From positions 1 through 35,073 of the forward strand of contig DATAFJ010000242.1 of assembly GCA_036257535.1 (NCBI GenBank): a stretch of 35,073 nt of DNA. The letters are read 5' to 3'. Position 1 is the first letter of the stretch; the number at the start of each line of letters is the position of its first letter. Shown one piece after another: positions 7,845 through 15,818 of this stretch. The notes under the pieces are model-generated. The model was not told where the DNA came from, did not search any database, and worked only from the letters and a program-made list of their open reading frames with translations. The DNA comes from DATAEE01 sp036257535 (GTDB taxonomy: Bacteria; Acidobacteriota; Vicinamibacteria; Vicinamibacterales; 2-12-FULL-66-21). The translations under genes were made by a program, and so were the position numbers.

Positions 7845-9023
7845 CTAAACGACCGCGACGGATTGCTCGCGCTCGGCCTGCAGCGCGGCCAGTCCCTCGA
7901 CGAGGTCCTGCACCAGGTCGCTTGCGTTCTCGCATCCCGGCGACAGGCGGATCAACGTGTCGGACAGTCCCAGCTTGGCGCGCTCGGCTGGAGGTATCGA
8001 CGCGTGCGTCATCCGCGCTGGATGGCAGAGGAGCGCCTTGACGCCGCCGAGGCTCTCACCGAGCGTGAAGAAGCGCCGCGACGAGACGAAGCGAACGACT
8101 TCGTCGACGGTTCCGTCCAGTTCCACCGATACCATTCCGCTGAAGCCGGTCATCTGACGCCTGGCGATTTCGTGGCCCGGATGGGTGGGAAGACCGGGGT
8201 AGTAGACCTTGCGGACGAGCGGATGGCCGTTCAACGCGTGCGCCACGGCTGCCGCGTTCTCGGCGTGCCGAAGCATGCGCAGCTCGAGTGTCTTCAAACC
8301 CCTAAGCGTCAGCCAACAGTCGAACGGAGAGGGAACGCCGCCGGCCGCGTTCTGCAGGAACGCGATCGGCTCGAACACCGCCTTGTCGCGCGCGAGCACG
8401 GCGCCCTGGATCAGGTCCGAGTGACCGGCGAGGTACTTCGTCACGCTGTGCACGACGATGTCGGCGCCGAGCGAGAAGGGCTGCTGGAAGAATGGCGTGG
8501 CGAACGTGTTATCGACGACGAGCAGCGTGCCATTCTCGTGCGCGATGCGGGCGATCGCGGCGATGTCGCAGACGAGCAGCCGCGGGTTCGTCGGCGATTC
8601 GATCCAGACCAGCTTCGTCTTTGGCGTTAGCGCACCGCGGACCGCTTCGAGATCGGCCGCGTCCACCTGACGGATCACACAGCCGAGCGGCTGGAACACG
8701 CGATGCAGGAGTCGGTACGTGCCGCCGTACACGTCATTCGACGTCACGATCTCGTCGCCCGGCTTCAGGTATGCCTGCAGCACGGCGTTTTCGGCCGCGA
8801 GGCCGGACGAGAAGACGGAGCAGTGCTCGACCTCTTCGAGATCGGCGAGCACCGCCTCGAGACGCACGCGCGTGGGGTTCCGCGTGCGGGTGTAATCGAA
8901 GCCCTTGTGGATGCCCGGCTCGTCCTGCTCGTACGTCGAGGTCTGGAAGATCGGGGCGATGAGCGCGCCGGTCTCAGGCTCCGACGGCTGCGCTGCGTGA
9001 ATGGTCCTTGTCGCGAACTTCAT
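7845..9023 (-). CDS. metB: Cystathionine gamma-synthase-type PLP enzyme
   Basis: PLP-dependent trans-sulfuration enzyme of the Cys/Met metabolism family, 392 residues. Visible landmarks are YTRTRNPTR (residues 44-52), SSGLAAENA, YGGTYRL, IESPTNP, VDNTFATP with D171, and SVTKYLAGHSD with the Schiff-base lysine K196. The C-terminal LGGVKALLCHPARMTHA is also present. It lies last in the hom-aspartokinase-metB operon under a SAM riboswitch, so methionine synthesis (cystathionine gamma-synthase) is more likely than gamma-lyase, although sequence alone does not separate the two. An O-acyl-homoserine sulfhydrylase role is also possible. A GGAGA ribosome site precedes ATG 9023, which lies 10 bases after the aspartokinase stop. 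Confidence 0.9.
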   Translation of the reverse strand: MKFATRTIHAAQPSEPETGALIAPIFQTSTYEQDEPGIHKGFDYTRTRNPTRVRLEAVLADLEEVEHCSVFSSGLAAENAVLQAYLKPGDEIVTSNDVYGGTYRLLHRVFQPLGCVIRQVDAADLEAVRGALTPKTKLVWIESPTNPRLLVCDIAAIARIAHENGTLLVVDNTFATPFFQQPFSLGADIVVHSVTKYLAGHSDLIQGAVLARDKAVFEPIAFLQNAAGGVPSPFDCWLTLRGLKTLELRMLRHAENAAAVAHALNGHPLVRKVYYPGLPTHPGHEIARRQMTGFSGMVSVELDGTVDEVVRFVSSRRFFTLGESLGGVKALLCHPARMTHASIPPAERAKLGLSDTLIRLSPGCENASDLVQDLVEGLAALQAEREQSVAVV

Positions 9024-9033
9024 AACGTCTCCT

Positions 9034-9834
9034 TCATTTAGCTGCCGTGGGGCCCCACCCCCCGGCCTGCCACGCCTCGCTCACGCTCGGCGCGCTGATT
9101 CCTGCATCGTTCCGGTATCCGGACACCAGTGTTGAGGTCCTCTCGATGTCAAGGCTATGCACACGGATTGGCAGCCCGGCTTGCGCTGCTGCTTCGATTG
9201 CGGCGCTCTGCACAACGCCGCAGCCGCGATGCGCTCTGAGGAGCGCCTCGTCGTAGGTCAGCGCCGAAATGTGTTGCGCGTCCGAGTCGAACGCCGGGTC
9301 GGCAGTGAAGTAGCCGGGAACGCCTTTGATCAACTCGCATTCAGTCGCGCGGAGCGCGATGGCGAGGAGAACGGCAGTCAGGTCGGATCCGCCGCGGCCG
9401 AGCGACACGATCGAGTCGCCGTCCCCTCGAGCCAGGAAGCCGGGCACTACGACAATCCGATGCGTCCCGAGCGCTGCGGTGAGCCGCAGAAGATTGATGT
9501 CGTACGACCCTCCAGGCTCGTATCTCAATCCCGTCTCGTGCACGTTCAGACCAACTGCAACGACGCGTCTGGCCTGAAGCGCAAGAGTAAGCAGCGCGAC
9601 CGATCGCAGTTCGCCCGTCGCCCACAGCAGATCGAGCGCGCGTGCGTCCGGATTGGAACCGATCGATTCGGCGAGCGCCAGAAGACTGTCCGTCGCGCCG
9701 TGCTCGGCGGAGACGACCACGACCAGCTTTAACGACGGATTGTCAGCGAGCCGACACGCAAGTGACGACGCGGCGCGCGGGAAGGCGTCGAGCCCGGTCA
9801 GCACCGATCCACCCAGCTTGATGACTGCGGCCAT
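9034..9834 (-). CDS. Minimal aspartokinase-like kinase without ACT domains
   Basis: Amino-acid kinase fold protein of 266 residues, read as the aspartate kinase feeding homoserine dehydrogenase. ATG 9834 is chosen because the protein then begins MAAVIKLGGSVL, the phosphate-binding start of the fold. The start overlaps the hom stop as TGATG. Other motifs are VVVVSAEHGATDSLLALAE and GRGGSDLTAVLLA (147-159). Aspartokinases normally have about 400-450 residues with two C-terminal ACT domains. Here the protein ends after the kinase domain, so classical lysine/threonine feedback is absent from this chain. Position between hom and metB supports the role. A different AAK-family kinase cannot be excluded. 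The frame upstream of 9834 lies inside hom and is not used. Confidence 0.8.
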   Translation of the reverse strand: MAAVIKLGGSVLTGLDAFPRAASSLACRLADNPSLKLVVVVSAEHGATDSLLALAESIGSNPDARALDLLWATGELRSVALLTLALQARRVVAVGLNVHETGLRYEPGGSYDINLLRLTAALGTHRIVVVPGFLARGDGDSIVSLGRGGSDLTAVLLAIALRATECELIKGVPGYFTADPAFDSDAQHISALTYDEALLRAHRGCGVVQSAAIEAAAQAGLPIRVHSLDIERTSTLVSGYRNDAGISAPSVSEAWQAGGWGPTAAK

Positions 9835-11099
9835 CAGGCCTCCAGCGCCCGCACGGCAAGCGTGCGCGTGGCACCCGCCGCGGCCGACGATCGCAGCGCC
9901 GCATCGATCGAGTGGCGAGACGCGCGCTGCGTCAGCGCCCAGAGCGTCTCGCCGTCGCTCTCCTGCGCTGCGTGCGTGCGGCCGAGCCACACGCCATGAC
10001 TCGCGAGGAGATCGCTGAATGCCGACCAGTCCGGTGCGGCGGCGGGGAAGGACCAGCGGAGGAACCAGCGAGCGCTGGGTGCGACGGGTGTGGTTGGCGC
10101 TCGGTTCACGGCCAACTTGGCCCGGCTAAAGCCGGACGCTACTCGATTGGCCTTTTCGCTCACCGTCTCCACGACATCATCGAGAATGGTCGCGGCGGTG
10201 ACGTCGGGGCCGGCGCCAGGACCCGCGAAGAACAGACCGCGAACGAACCGGCCATCCAGCCTGATCCCATTGAGCGCGCCGTCGACTGACGACAGCGCGT
10301 TCGAACCGTCGAGAAACGCCGGACCCACGAACGCTTCGATCGCGCCCGTTGTGATCGACGCGTGGACGACCGGCTTTAGACGTCCGCCGAACTGCCGCGC
10401 CACTTCCAGATCGCGCGTCTCGATGCCGCCGATCCCGCTTGTCTCGATGGCATCACGATCGATCGAAGCGATGCCGAGATGACGGAGCAGCAGGACCAGC
10501 TTTTCAGCGGCGTCCCGTCCCTGGATGTCCGCGCTGGGATCGGGCTCGGCGAGACCGAGCGTCTGCGCGCGGCCGAGCGCGTCGCTGAACGACAGCCGAT
10601 CGGCTTCCATCACCGACAGGATGTAGTTGCTCGTGCCGTTCAGGATCGCCGCGACGCGGTCCACCGCGCGCGCCAGCGGCCGGCCGCCGAACGTGCCGAT
10701 GAACGGGACGCCTGCCAGCGCGCTCGCCTCGTAGCGCAGCGACGTCCGGCCTCTCGCGGCGGCCGCCGACAGCTCGTCGCCGGCGGCGGCCAGCAGCGAC
10801 TTGTTCGCGGTGACGACGGGCGTCCCGCGCTCGAGGAGGGCCGTGACGAGCGTACGCGCGGGCTCTACGCCGCCGAGTACCTCGACGACGACGTCGTAGC
10901 GGCCTTCGAGGAATTCCTCCGGGTCGTCGACGAGCGGGATCGGCGCGCGCTTTCCGTCGACGGCTCGCACGAGCGCACGTTCGCACGAAAAGGAGAGGCC
11001 CGCAGCCTCGATCCAGGGCGCGGCTGCCTCGGCGGCACGGACCGTCGCCCGGCCGATGCAGCCAAATCCCAGCAGTCCGATGTGCACGCGTTCGGTCAT
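9834..11099 (-). CDS. hom: Homoserine dehydrogenase
   Basis: Reduces aspartate semialdehyde to homoserine, the branch point to methionine and threonine. The 421-residue protein shows the nucleotide-binding GFGCIGRA (11-18), TANKSLLAAAG with K100, EASALAGVPFIGTF, NGTSNYILSVM (154-164), and GLAEPDPSADIQGRDAAEKL with E184 and K200 as the expected catalytic pair. A C-terminal domain (about 344-421) is ACT-like but diverged. Residues 319-333 (linker) are encoded by two adjacent DNA palindromes resembling a REP element. It is the first gene of the operon, 46 bases downstream of a SAM-I riboswitch. No clear ribosome site precedes ATG 11099. The 3' end overlaps aspartokinase by one base. Confidence 0.95.
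   Translation of the reverse strand: MTERVHIGLLGFGCIGRATVRAAEAAAPWIEAAGLSFSCERALVRAVDGKRAPIPLVDDPEEFLEGRYDVVVEVLGGVEPARTLVTALLERGTPVVTANKSLLAAAGDELSAAAARGRTSLRYEASALAGVPFIGTFGGRPLARAVDRVAAILNGTSNYILSVMEADRLSFSDALGRAQTLGLAEPDPSADIQGRDAAEKLVLLLRHLGIASIDRDAIETSGIGGIETRDLEVARQFGGRLKPVVHASITTGAIEAFVGPAFLDGSNALSSVDGALNGIRLDGRFVRGLFFAGPGAGPDVTAATILDDVVETVSEKANRVASGFSRAKLAVNRAPTTPVAPSARWFLRWSFPAAAPDWSAFSDLLASHGVWLGRTHAAQESDGETLWALTQRASRHSIDAALRSSAAAGATRTLAVRALEA
10110..10142 (-). repeat. REP-like double palindrome inside hom
   Basis: On the minus strand, GTAGCG and TCCGGC-TTTA-GCCGGG are followed by GGCCAAGTTGGCC. The stem pairs are 10122-10126 with 10131-10135, and 10110-10115 with 10117-10122. All lie in frame in the linker of homoserine dehydrogenase. 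A related GTAGCG-plus-palindrome sits at 21724-21746, suggesting a small repeat family. Confidence 0.5.
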
Positions 11100-11122
11100 T
11101 CGATTCTGCGATGAGACGCGAT

Positions 11123-11138
11123 GGTCGAGGACTCGACC
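11123..11138 (-). promoter_or_regulatory. Hairpin after the SAM riboswitch (possible expression platform)
   Basis: GGTCGAG and CTCGACC form a 6-7 bp hairpin between the aptamer and hom. No U-run follows, so it is not an ordinary terminator, and no ribosome site is visible in the 23 bases before ATG 11099. How the aptamer signal reaches expression is unclear. Confidence 0.45.
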
Positions 11139-11144
11139 AAACGG

Positions 11145-11246
11145 GTCTTATCTGTCCCGTGTACCGGGCAGGACTTAGCACCTTGGTTCAAGGACCAGGT
11201 TGCTGTGGCGTCGTCGGGCCTGTTCCCTCAGCCACTCTGGATAAAA
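11145..11246 (-). promoter_or_regulatory. SAM-I (S-box) riboswitch aptamer
   Basis: The minus-strand leader of hom carries the S-box core in order: closing-stem strand TTTATCC near 11246-11239, AGAGTGGCTGAGGGA, GGCCCGACGA (11220-11211) for the kink-turn region, CAGCAACC (GCAACC at 11203-11198), GGTGCTAAGTCC (11182-11171), and the closing strand GATAAG (11152-11147). These match the conserved blocks of SAM-I aptamers. It binds S-adenosylmethionine and should turn down the hom-aspartokinase-metB operon when SAM is plentiful. The aptamer begins about 20 nt after the predicted transcription start. Confidence 0.93.
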
Positions 11247-11273
11247 TGCCCGCGGCGTGCGCGAGCATGGGAC

Positions 11274-11302
11274 ACCATAGCCCAGGCCAGTGGCACTGTC
11301 AA
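11274..11302 (-). promoter_or_regulatory. Promoter of the hom-ask-metB operon
   Basis: On the minus strand, TTGACA (11302-11297), exactly 17 nt, then TATGGT (11279-11274): a near-consensus sigma-70-type promoter. Transcription should begin near 11267, about 20 nt before the SAM riboswitch. Confidence 0.8.
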
Positions 11303-11311
11303 CATCTACGT

Positions 11312-12295
11312 ATGTGGATTCATGGACTCGCATTGTCGGCTCTGCTGCTTCAGCCCGCTCCGGCGCCGAACGCGGCGCCGGCGGAGCTCGTCACGGAGGT
11401 GGCCAAGCTGCGCTTTTACAGCGCTTTCTGGCCCAACCTCCACCACACGCTCTACGTCGCCGCCTGGGACCGCCGCGAGGGCAGGCCAGGGCCACGGCGG
11501 CTCGCCGGCAAGCTGGCTGAGCCGCTGACGGGAACGCTGACCGAGGAGGAGCGGGCCGCATGGGACGCGGCGGTCGACTACTACGACCGCGAGCTCGCTT
11601 CGCGCAGCCTGCTCTTCGACGAGCGAATGTCGCGATCGATCAGACGCGCGATGATTGCGAGTCCGGACGTCCCCGGTTCGGGTCTCGATCCGCAGCACCA
11701 GAAAGTCCTCGACGGGGCCGCGCCGGTCTATCGCAGGCACTGGTGGCCGTTGCACGACAAAGCGAACCGGGCATGGATCGCCGACGTCGCGCCGCGCGTC
11801 GATCAGATCGCCAAAGAAGTCGTTCCGAGGCTCGCGGACTTATATCGGACGCCATGGTTCACGGAGCCGGCGCGAGTGGACGCGGTCCGGGCCGGCACCT
11901 GGCAGGGGGCCTATACGATGGTGCGGCCGGCTCACGCCACGATCTCGAGCGGCGATGCCGATAACGCCGGTTGGGACGGCGCCGAAGTCGTCTATCACGA
12001 GTTGTCGCACCCGCTCGTGCTCGAGCTCCAGGACATGATCGATGAGGAAGCGCGCGCGCAGGGCAAGCGCGCGGGTTCGCTCTGGCACGCGGTCCAGTTC
12101 GTGATGACCGGCGAGGTCGTCCGGCAGGCGCTCGCCGCCAGGCAGATCGAGTTCCAACCCTACGTCTATCGAAACAACCTGATCGACGGCGAGTGGAAGG
12201 CCTTCAGGGCGCCGATCGAGCAGGAGTGGATGCCGTACGTGAACGGCAAGCGTTCGTTCGAGGAAGCGCTCAAGCGGCTCATCGCCGCGATCTGA
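11312..12295 (+). CDS. Secreted protein with HExxH motif, function unknown
   Basis: Exported protein of 327 residues that I cannot assign to a named family. ATG 11312 gives a short hydrophobic signal sequence (MWIHGLALSALLLQPAPAPN). The longer open frame to 11111 runs through the hom promoter and SAM riboswitch region on the other strand and lacks protein character. The centre holds VVYHELSHPLVLELQD, where HELSH fits the zinc-metallopeptidase HExxH pattern. A downstream FVMTGEVVRQAL could supply a third ligand. The rest is rich in aromatic and charged residues (FYSAFWPNLHHTLYVAAWD near the N-terminus). A secreted metallopeptidase is plausible but unproven. It is divergent from hom and followed by a beta-lactamase-like gene. 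Confidence 0.7.
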   Translation: MWIHGLALSALLLQPAPAPNAAPAELVTEVAKLRFYSAFWPNLHHTLYVAAWDRREGRPGPRRLAGKLAEPLTGTLTEEERAAWDAAVDYYDRELASRSLLFDERMSRSIRRAMIASPDVPGSGLDPQHQKVLDGAAPVYRRHWWPLHDKANRAWIADVAPRVDQIAKEVVPRLADLYRTPWFTEPARVDAVRAGTWQGAYTMVRPAHATISSGDADNAGWDGAEVVYHELSHPLVLELQDMIDEEARAQGKRAGSLWHAVQFVMTGEVVRQALAARQIEFQPYVYRNNLIDGEWKAFRAPIEQEWMPYVNGKRSFEEALKRLIAAI

Positions 12296-12307
12296 GGTTA
12301 GCTCCGC

Positions 12308-12313
12308 TACAAT
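12308..12313 (+). promoter_or_regulatory. -10 box before the beta-lactamase-like gene
   Basis: TACAAT ends 6 nt before ATG 12320, with no ribosome site between, which fits a leaderless transcript. No -35 consensus is visible. Confidence 0.5.
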
Positions 12314-12319
12314 TCCCGC

Positions 12320-13342
12320 ATGGTTGCGACCTTGAGATCCGTCAGCGTTGTCGTCATCGTTCTCGTAGCCGGCAGCGTCGGCGCGCTGGCACAGCGCACC
12401 GAGGTCAGCCCCGCGGGCGATCCCGCCCTCGCCCGGCTCGCCGCGGAGTTCTCGCGCCTCGCCGAAGCGGCCGGAGGCCCTGTGGGCGTGACGGCCACGC
12501 ACGTCGAGACCGGCCGGTCGGTGTCGCTCCGCGGCGCCGAGCGGTTTCCCATGGCGAGCGCCTACAAGGTTCCCGTCGCCATCGAGGTGCTGCGCCGCGT
12601 GGACGCGGGCGAGCTGCGGCTCGATCAGATGGTCACCTTCGAGCCGTCCGACATTCACCCCGGGAGCGGCACGATCAGCGAGCTGTTCAACAAGCCAGGG
12701 CTCGCGCTTTCCGTGCGCAATCTTCTCGAGCTGATGCTGCTCATCAGCGACAACAGCGCGACCGACGTGTGCGTGCGGCTCGCCGGCGGACCGGAAGCGG
12801 TCACCGCGAGAATGAAGGCGATCGGACTCGATGCCATCGACGTGAGCCGGCCGACCGTCACGCTCATCGCGGACCATTCGGGAGTGCGCCTGCCGCCAGA
12901 GCCGCAGTGGACGATCGAATCGCTCGACGAGCTCCTGAACGGGGTTCCGGATGCCGACGCGCGCCAGGCCGCCAACCAGTTCGACAAGGATCCGCGCGAC
13001 ACGGCCACGCCGCAGGCGATGACGAAGCTCCTGGTGCGGGTCCACCAGCTCGACCTGCTCCAGCCCGCCTCGGCCGAGCTGCTCGTCGACATCATGCGAC
13101 GGTGCCGGAGCGGCGCCGCGAGATTGAAGGGGCTGCTGCCGGCCGAGACGGTCGTCGCGCACAAGACAGGAACCATCGGCGGGACCACGAACGACGTCGG
13201 GATCATTACGCTGCCCGCCGGCGCGGGTCACGTCGCGATCTCGGTGTTCGTGAAGTCTTCGTCGAAGCCGATTCCGGCGCGCGAGCGGGCCATCGCGGAG
13301 ATTGCGCGGGCGGCGCACGACTTCTTCCTGTTCAACCCATGA
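12320..13342 (+). CDS. Class A beta-lactamase-like serine hydrolase
   Basis: Exported serine hydrolase of 340 residues with a signal peptide (hydrophobic 7-24, cleavage near GALAQ). It carries the class A triad in order: SAYK (S80 nucleophile, K83), SDN (143-145) and KTG (282-284), plus the DPRDTATPQAM stretch that follows the omega loop. By ungapped alignment from RDT, the position of the deacylating Glu166 is alanine (A214), and no nearby glutamate replaces it convincingly. It may therefore be a poor beta-lactamase, a penicillin-binding-like protein, or use another residue. The stop overlaps the next gene's ATG as ATGA, so it is coupled to the second ADOP permease. Confidence 0.85.
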   Translation: MVATLRSVSVVVIVLVAGSVGALAQRTEVSPAGDPALARLAAEFSRLAEAAGGPVGVTATHVETGRSVSLRGAERFPMASAYKVPVAIEVLRRVDAGELRLDQMVTFEPSDIHPGSGTISELFNKPGLALSVRNLLELMLLISDNSATDVCVRLAGGPEAVTARMKAIGLDAIDVSRPTVTLIADHSGVRLPPEPQWTIESLDELLNGVPDADARQAANQFDKDPRDTATPQAMTKLLVRVHQLDLLQPASAELLVDIMRRCRSGAARLKGLLPAETVVAHKTGTIGGTTNDVGIITLPAGAGHVAISVFVKSSSKPIPARERAIAEIARAAHDFFLFNP

Positions 13343-15756
13343 CCAATCTGAAGCATGGGCTCCGCAATGCGATGCGGCTGAGCCGGCACCATTCCGGCTT
13401 CGTCGCGCTCATCGTCGTCATCCTCGCCCTGGGAATCGGATCTACCGCGGCGGCCGTCAGCGTAGCCTCGAGTGTCCTCTTCAGTCCGCTCCCGGTCGCA
13501 GATGAGTCTCGACTCGTTCTGATCACGAAAACGCTCTCCGGTGGGCCGACGCTGATACCGTTCTCGTACGCCGAGATTGCCGCCTGGCGCGACGCGTCTC
13601 GTACGGCGGAATCCGTGGCCGGCGTCCAGTACGACGGTGCCTGGCCCTGGCCGGCCCAATACCGCGATCGCGCGCTGACCTTGACGGGGGCGACTGTAAC
13701 CGGCGATTTCTTCGCGACGCTCGGTGTGCAACCGGTTTTCGGTCGGCTGCTGGAGGCCGAAGATGCAAAGGTAGGGTCCGACGAGGTGGCCGTGCTCGGC
13801 TACGGCGTGTGGCGGCGCCAGTTCGGTGGAGACCCGGCCGTCATCGGTCAGCGCCTGCGTCTGAACGGACGTGCGGCGATGATCATCGGGGTCGCGCCGA
13901 GCGGTTTCGCGTTCCCCCAAGGAGCGGAAGTCTGGCAGCCGCTCATCGCCGCGCCGGACGCATTGCAGGAGGGATGGTTCACGCTGCTCGCGCGCCTGAA
14001 ATCCACCGCCACTGTGGCGCAGGCCAGCGACGAGGCCTCGGCGCTGCTGAAGCAACTTCGCCCGGTGGCACCCCCAGGGTCCCCTTCGAGTATTCGCACG
14101 AGCGTCGTGTCGCTGAAGGATGCGATCGTCGGAGACGTCAGGCCGGTGATGGGGTTGTTCGTCGCTGCGGCCCTTCTCTTGTTTCTGGTTGGCTGCATCA
14201 ACGTGGTGATTCTTCTGCTCGTGCGCGGCACCGAACGCGCGCGCGAACTCTCCATCTGCGCGGCGCTCGGCGCAACGCCCGGGGCCCTCATTCGACAACT
14301 ACTCGGCGAAACGACGCTGTGGGCGGCTGTCGGCGGCGCACTCGGCACCGTCGCGGCGTACTCGCTACAGCGGTCGCTCGTTGCCGCCGCTCCCGCAGAC
14401 ATTCCCCGACTGGACAGCATTCACTTCGACGCTCGAACGCTCGCGTGGGTCGGCGCCGGCGCGCTCGTGTCAGCGGTCGTCGCGGGCCTCGCACCGGCGT
14501 TGTGGACCGTTCGGTCCGCGCTATTCATTAGATTGCGAGGAACCGGCGCCGATGCGTCCTCGCTCCCTCGCGCTCACGCGGGCCGTCAGATGCTCATCGC
14601 CGCACAGCTCGCGTTCGCGCTGCTGGTGACCGTTGCGGGCGCGTTGCTTGTCCGGACGTTGCAGCAACTGCAAGCCGCCGAACTCGGCTTCTCTGCGCGG
14701 GAGCTCAGCGTGGCGCAAGTTCCGCTCGTAGGAACGGCGTATGACGATCCCGAACGGCGCCTGCGGGTATTCGAAGAGCTCGTCGCTCGCGTGCAGGGGG
14801 CTCCGGGCATCGCTGCCGCGACACCGGTGCTGTTGCGACCGTTCACGGGAAAGGATGGGTGGGACGCGACGTTTGCGCGGGAGGGGCAAGGGGCGGACGA
14901 AGCGGCCGCGAACCCGGGTCTCCATCTCGAGGCCGTGGCGCCCAACTACTTCTCGACGCTTGGCGTGCCGATCATCCGTGGCCGTGCGTTCAATGAATCC
15001 GATCGCAAGGGTGGGCTTCCCGTTGCCATCGTCGGCGAGTCGCTCGCGCGGCGTGCCTGGCCGGACGACTCCGCGGTGGGGAAGCGGCTCAAGTTCGGGG
15101 GCGCCGACAGCCCCGCCCCCTGGTTGACGGTGGTCGGTGTCGTGAGCGACTTGCGCTATCGTGATGTCAAGGCCCCGCCACCGGCGATCTACGTGCCATT
15201 ACGCCAGTCGCCGTTTCCTCCCCGATTCCTGATCGTGCGGGCCAGCGCGGAGCGGATGCCCACTCTGGCCATTACCACGCAGGCGCTCAAGCAAATCGAT
15301 GCGACCGAACCCGTAACAGAGTCGGCCACGGTCGACGAGCTCCTCGAGACGCAGTTCGCCGGTCCGCAATTCCACATGTTCGCGTTGAGCCTGTTCGCGC
15401 TCGTTGCGGCTCTTCTGGCTGGGGTGGGCGTGTTCGGGGTGCTCGGCGCTTTCGTGGCACAGCGCTCCCGCGAGGTCGGGCTCCGAGTCGCACTCGGTGC
15501 CAACCGTACGCACGTGCGTCGACTGGTTCTCTCGAAGATCGGGTGGCCCGTCGCGCTCGGCCTGATCGTCGGAACGTCTGCGGCCTTCGCGACGACGCCA
15601 TTCCTGCGCCCGTTGCTGTTCCGCGTCAGCGCGTTCGACGTTTCGTCGTTCGTCGCAGGCTGGATCGTCCTGCTCGTGATTACGGCGCTTGCGTCCCTGA
15701 TTCCTCTACACCGCGCCGCGCGTATCGACCCGGTCGTCCTCCTGCGATCCGAATAG
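13339..15756 (+). CDS. ADOP-type ABC transporter permease (second copy)
   Basis: Second duplicated MacB/FtsX permease, 805 residues, starting at ATG 13339, which overlaps the stop of the beta-lactamase-like gene by ATGA. Landmarks are HHSGFVALIVVILALGIGSTAAAVS (helix 1), a periplasmic domain with VLGYGVWRRQFGGDPAVIGQ, and RARELSICAALGATPGALIRQLLGE with the first FtsX helices. A second half ends with FGVLGAFVAQRSREVGLRVALGANR and ARIDPVVLLRSE. A longer open frame back to 12193 only shadows the upstream gene. There is no ATPase partner nearby. The coupling to a beta-lactamase-like protein could mean a link to cell-wall stress, but that is inference. Confidence 0.87.
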   Translation: MTNLKHGLRNAMRLSRHHSGFVALIVVILALGIGSTAAAVSVASSVLFSPLPVADESRLVLITKTLSGGPTLIPFSYAEIAAWRDASRTAESVAGVQYDGAWPWPAQYRDRALTLTGATVTGDFFATLGVQPVFGRLLEAEDAKVGSDEVAVLGYGVWRRQFGGDPAVIGQRLRLNGRAAMIIGVAPSGFAFPQGAEVWQPLIAAPDALQEGWFTLLARLKSTATVAQASDEASALLKQLRPVAPPGSPSSIRTSVVSLKDAIVGDVRPVMGLFVAAALLLFLVGCINVVILLLVRGTERARELSICAALGATPGALIRQLLGETTLWAAVGGALGTVAAYSLQRSLVAAAPADIPRLDSIHFDARTLAWVGAGALVSAVVAGLAPALWTVRSALFIRLRGTGADASSLPRAHAGRQMLIAAQLAFALLVTVAGALLVRTLQQLQAAELGFSARELSVAQVPLVGTAYDDPERRLRVFEELVARVQGAPGIAAATPVLLRPFTGKDGWDATFAREGQGADEAAANPGLHLEAVAPNYFSTLGVPIIRGRAFNESDRKGGLPVAIVGESLARRAWPDDSAVGKRLKFGGADSPAPWLTVVGVVSDLRYRDVKAPPPAIYVPLRQSPFPPRFLIVRASAERMPTLAITTQALKQIDATEPVTESATVDELLETQFAGPQFHMFALSLFALVAALLAGVGVFGVLGAFVAQRSREVGLRVALGANRTHVRRLVLSKIGWPVALGLIVGTSAAFATTPFLRPLLFRVSAFDVSSFVAGWIVLLVITALASLIPLHRAARIDPVVLLRSE

Positions 15757-15818
15757 TGACAAGGCGCAGGAGGCCGAAACCGGGAGGGGCCGGACGCAGT
15801 CCAATCCTATAGGCGCTC

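Noticed and set aside
11123..11138. Intrinsic terminator of the SAM riboswitch
   Set aside because: The hairpin is followed by ATCGCGTCTC, without a U-run.
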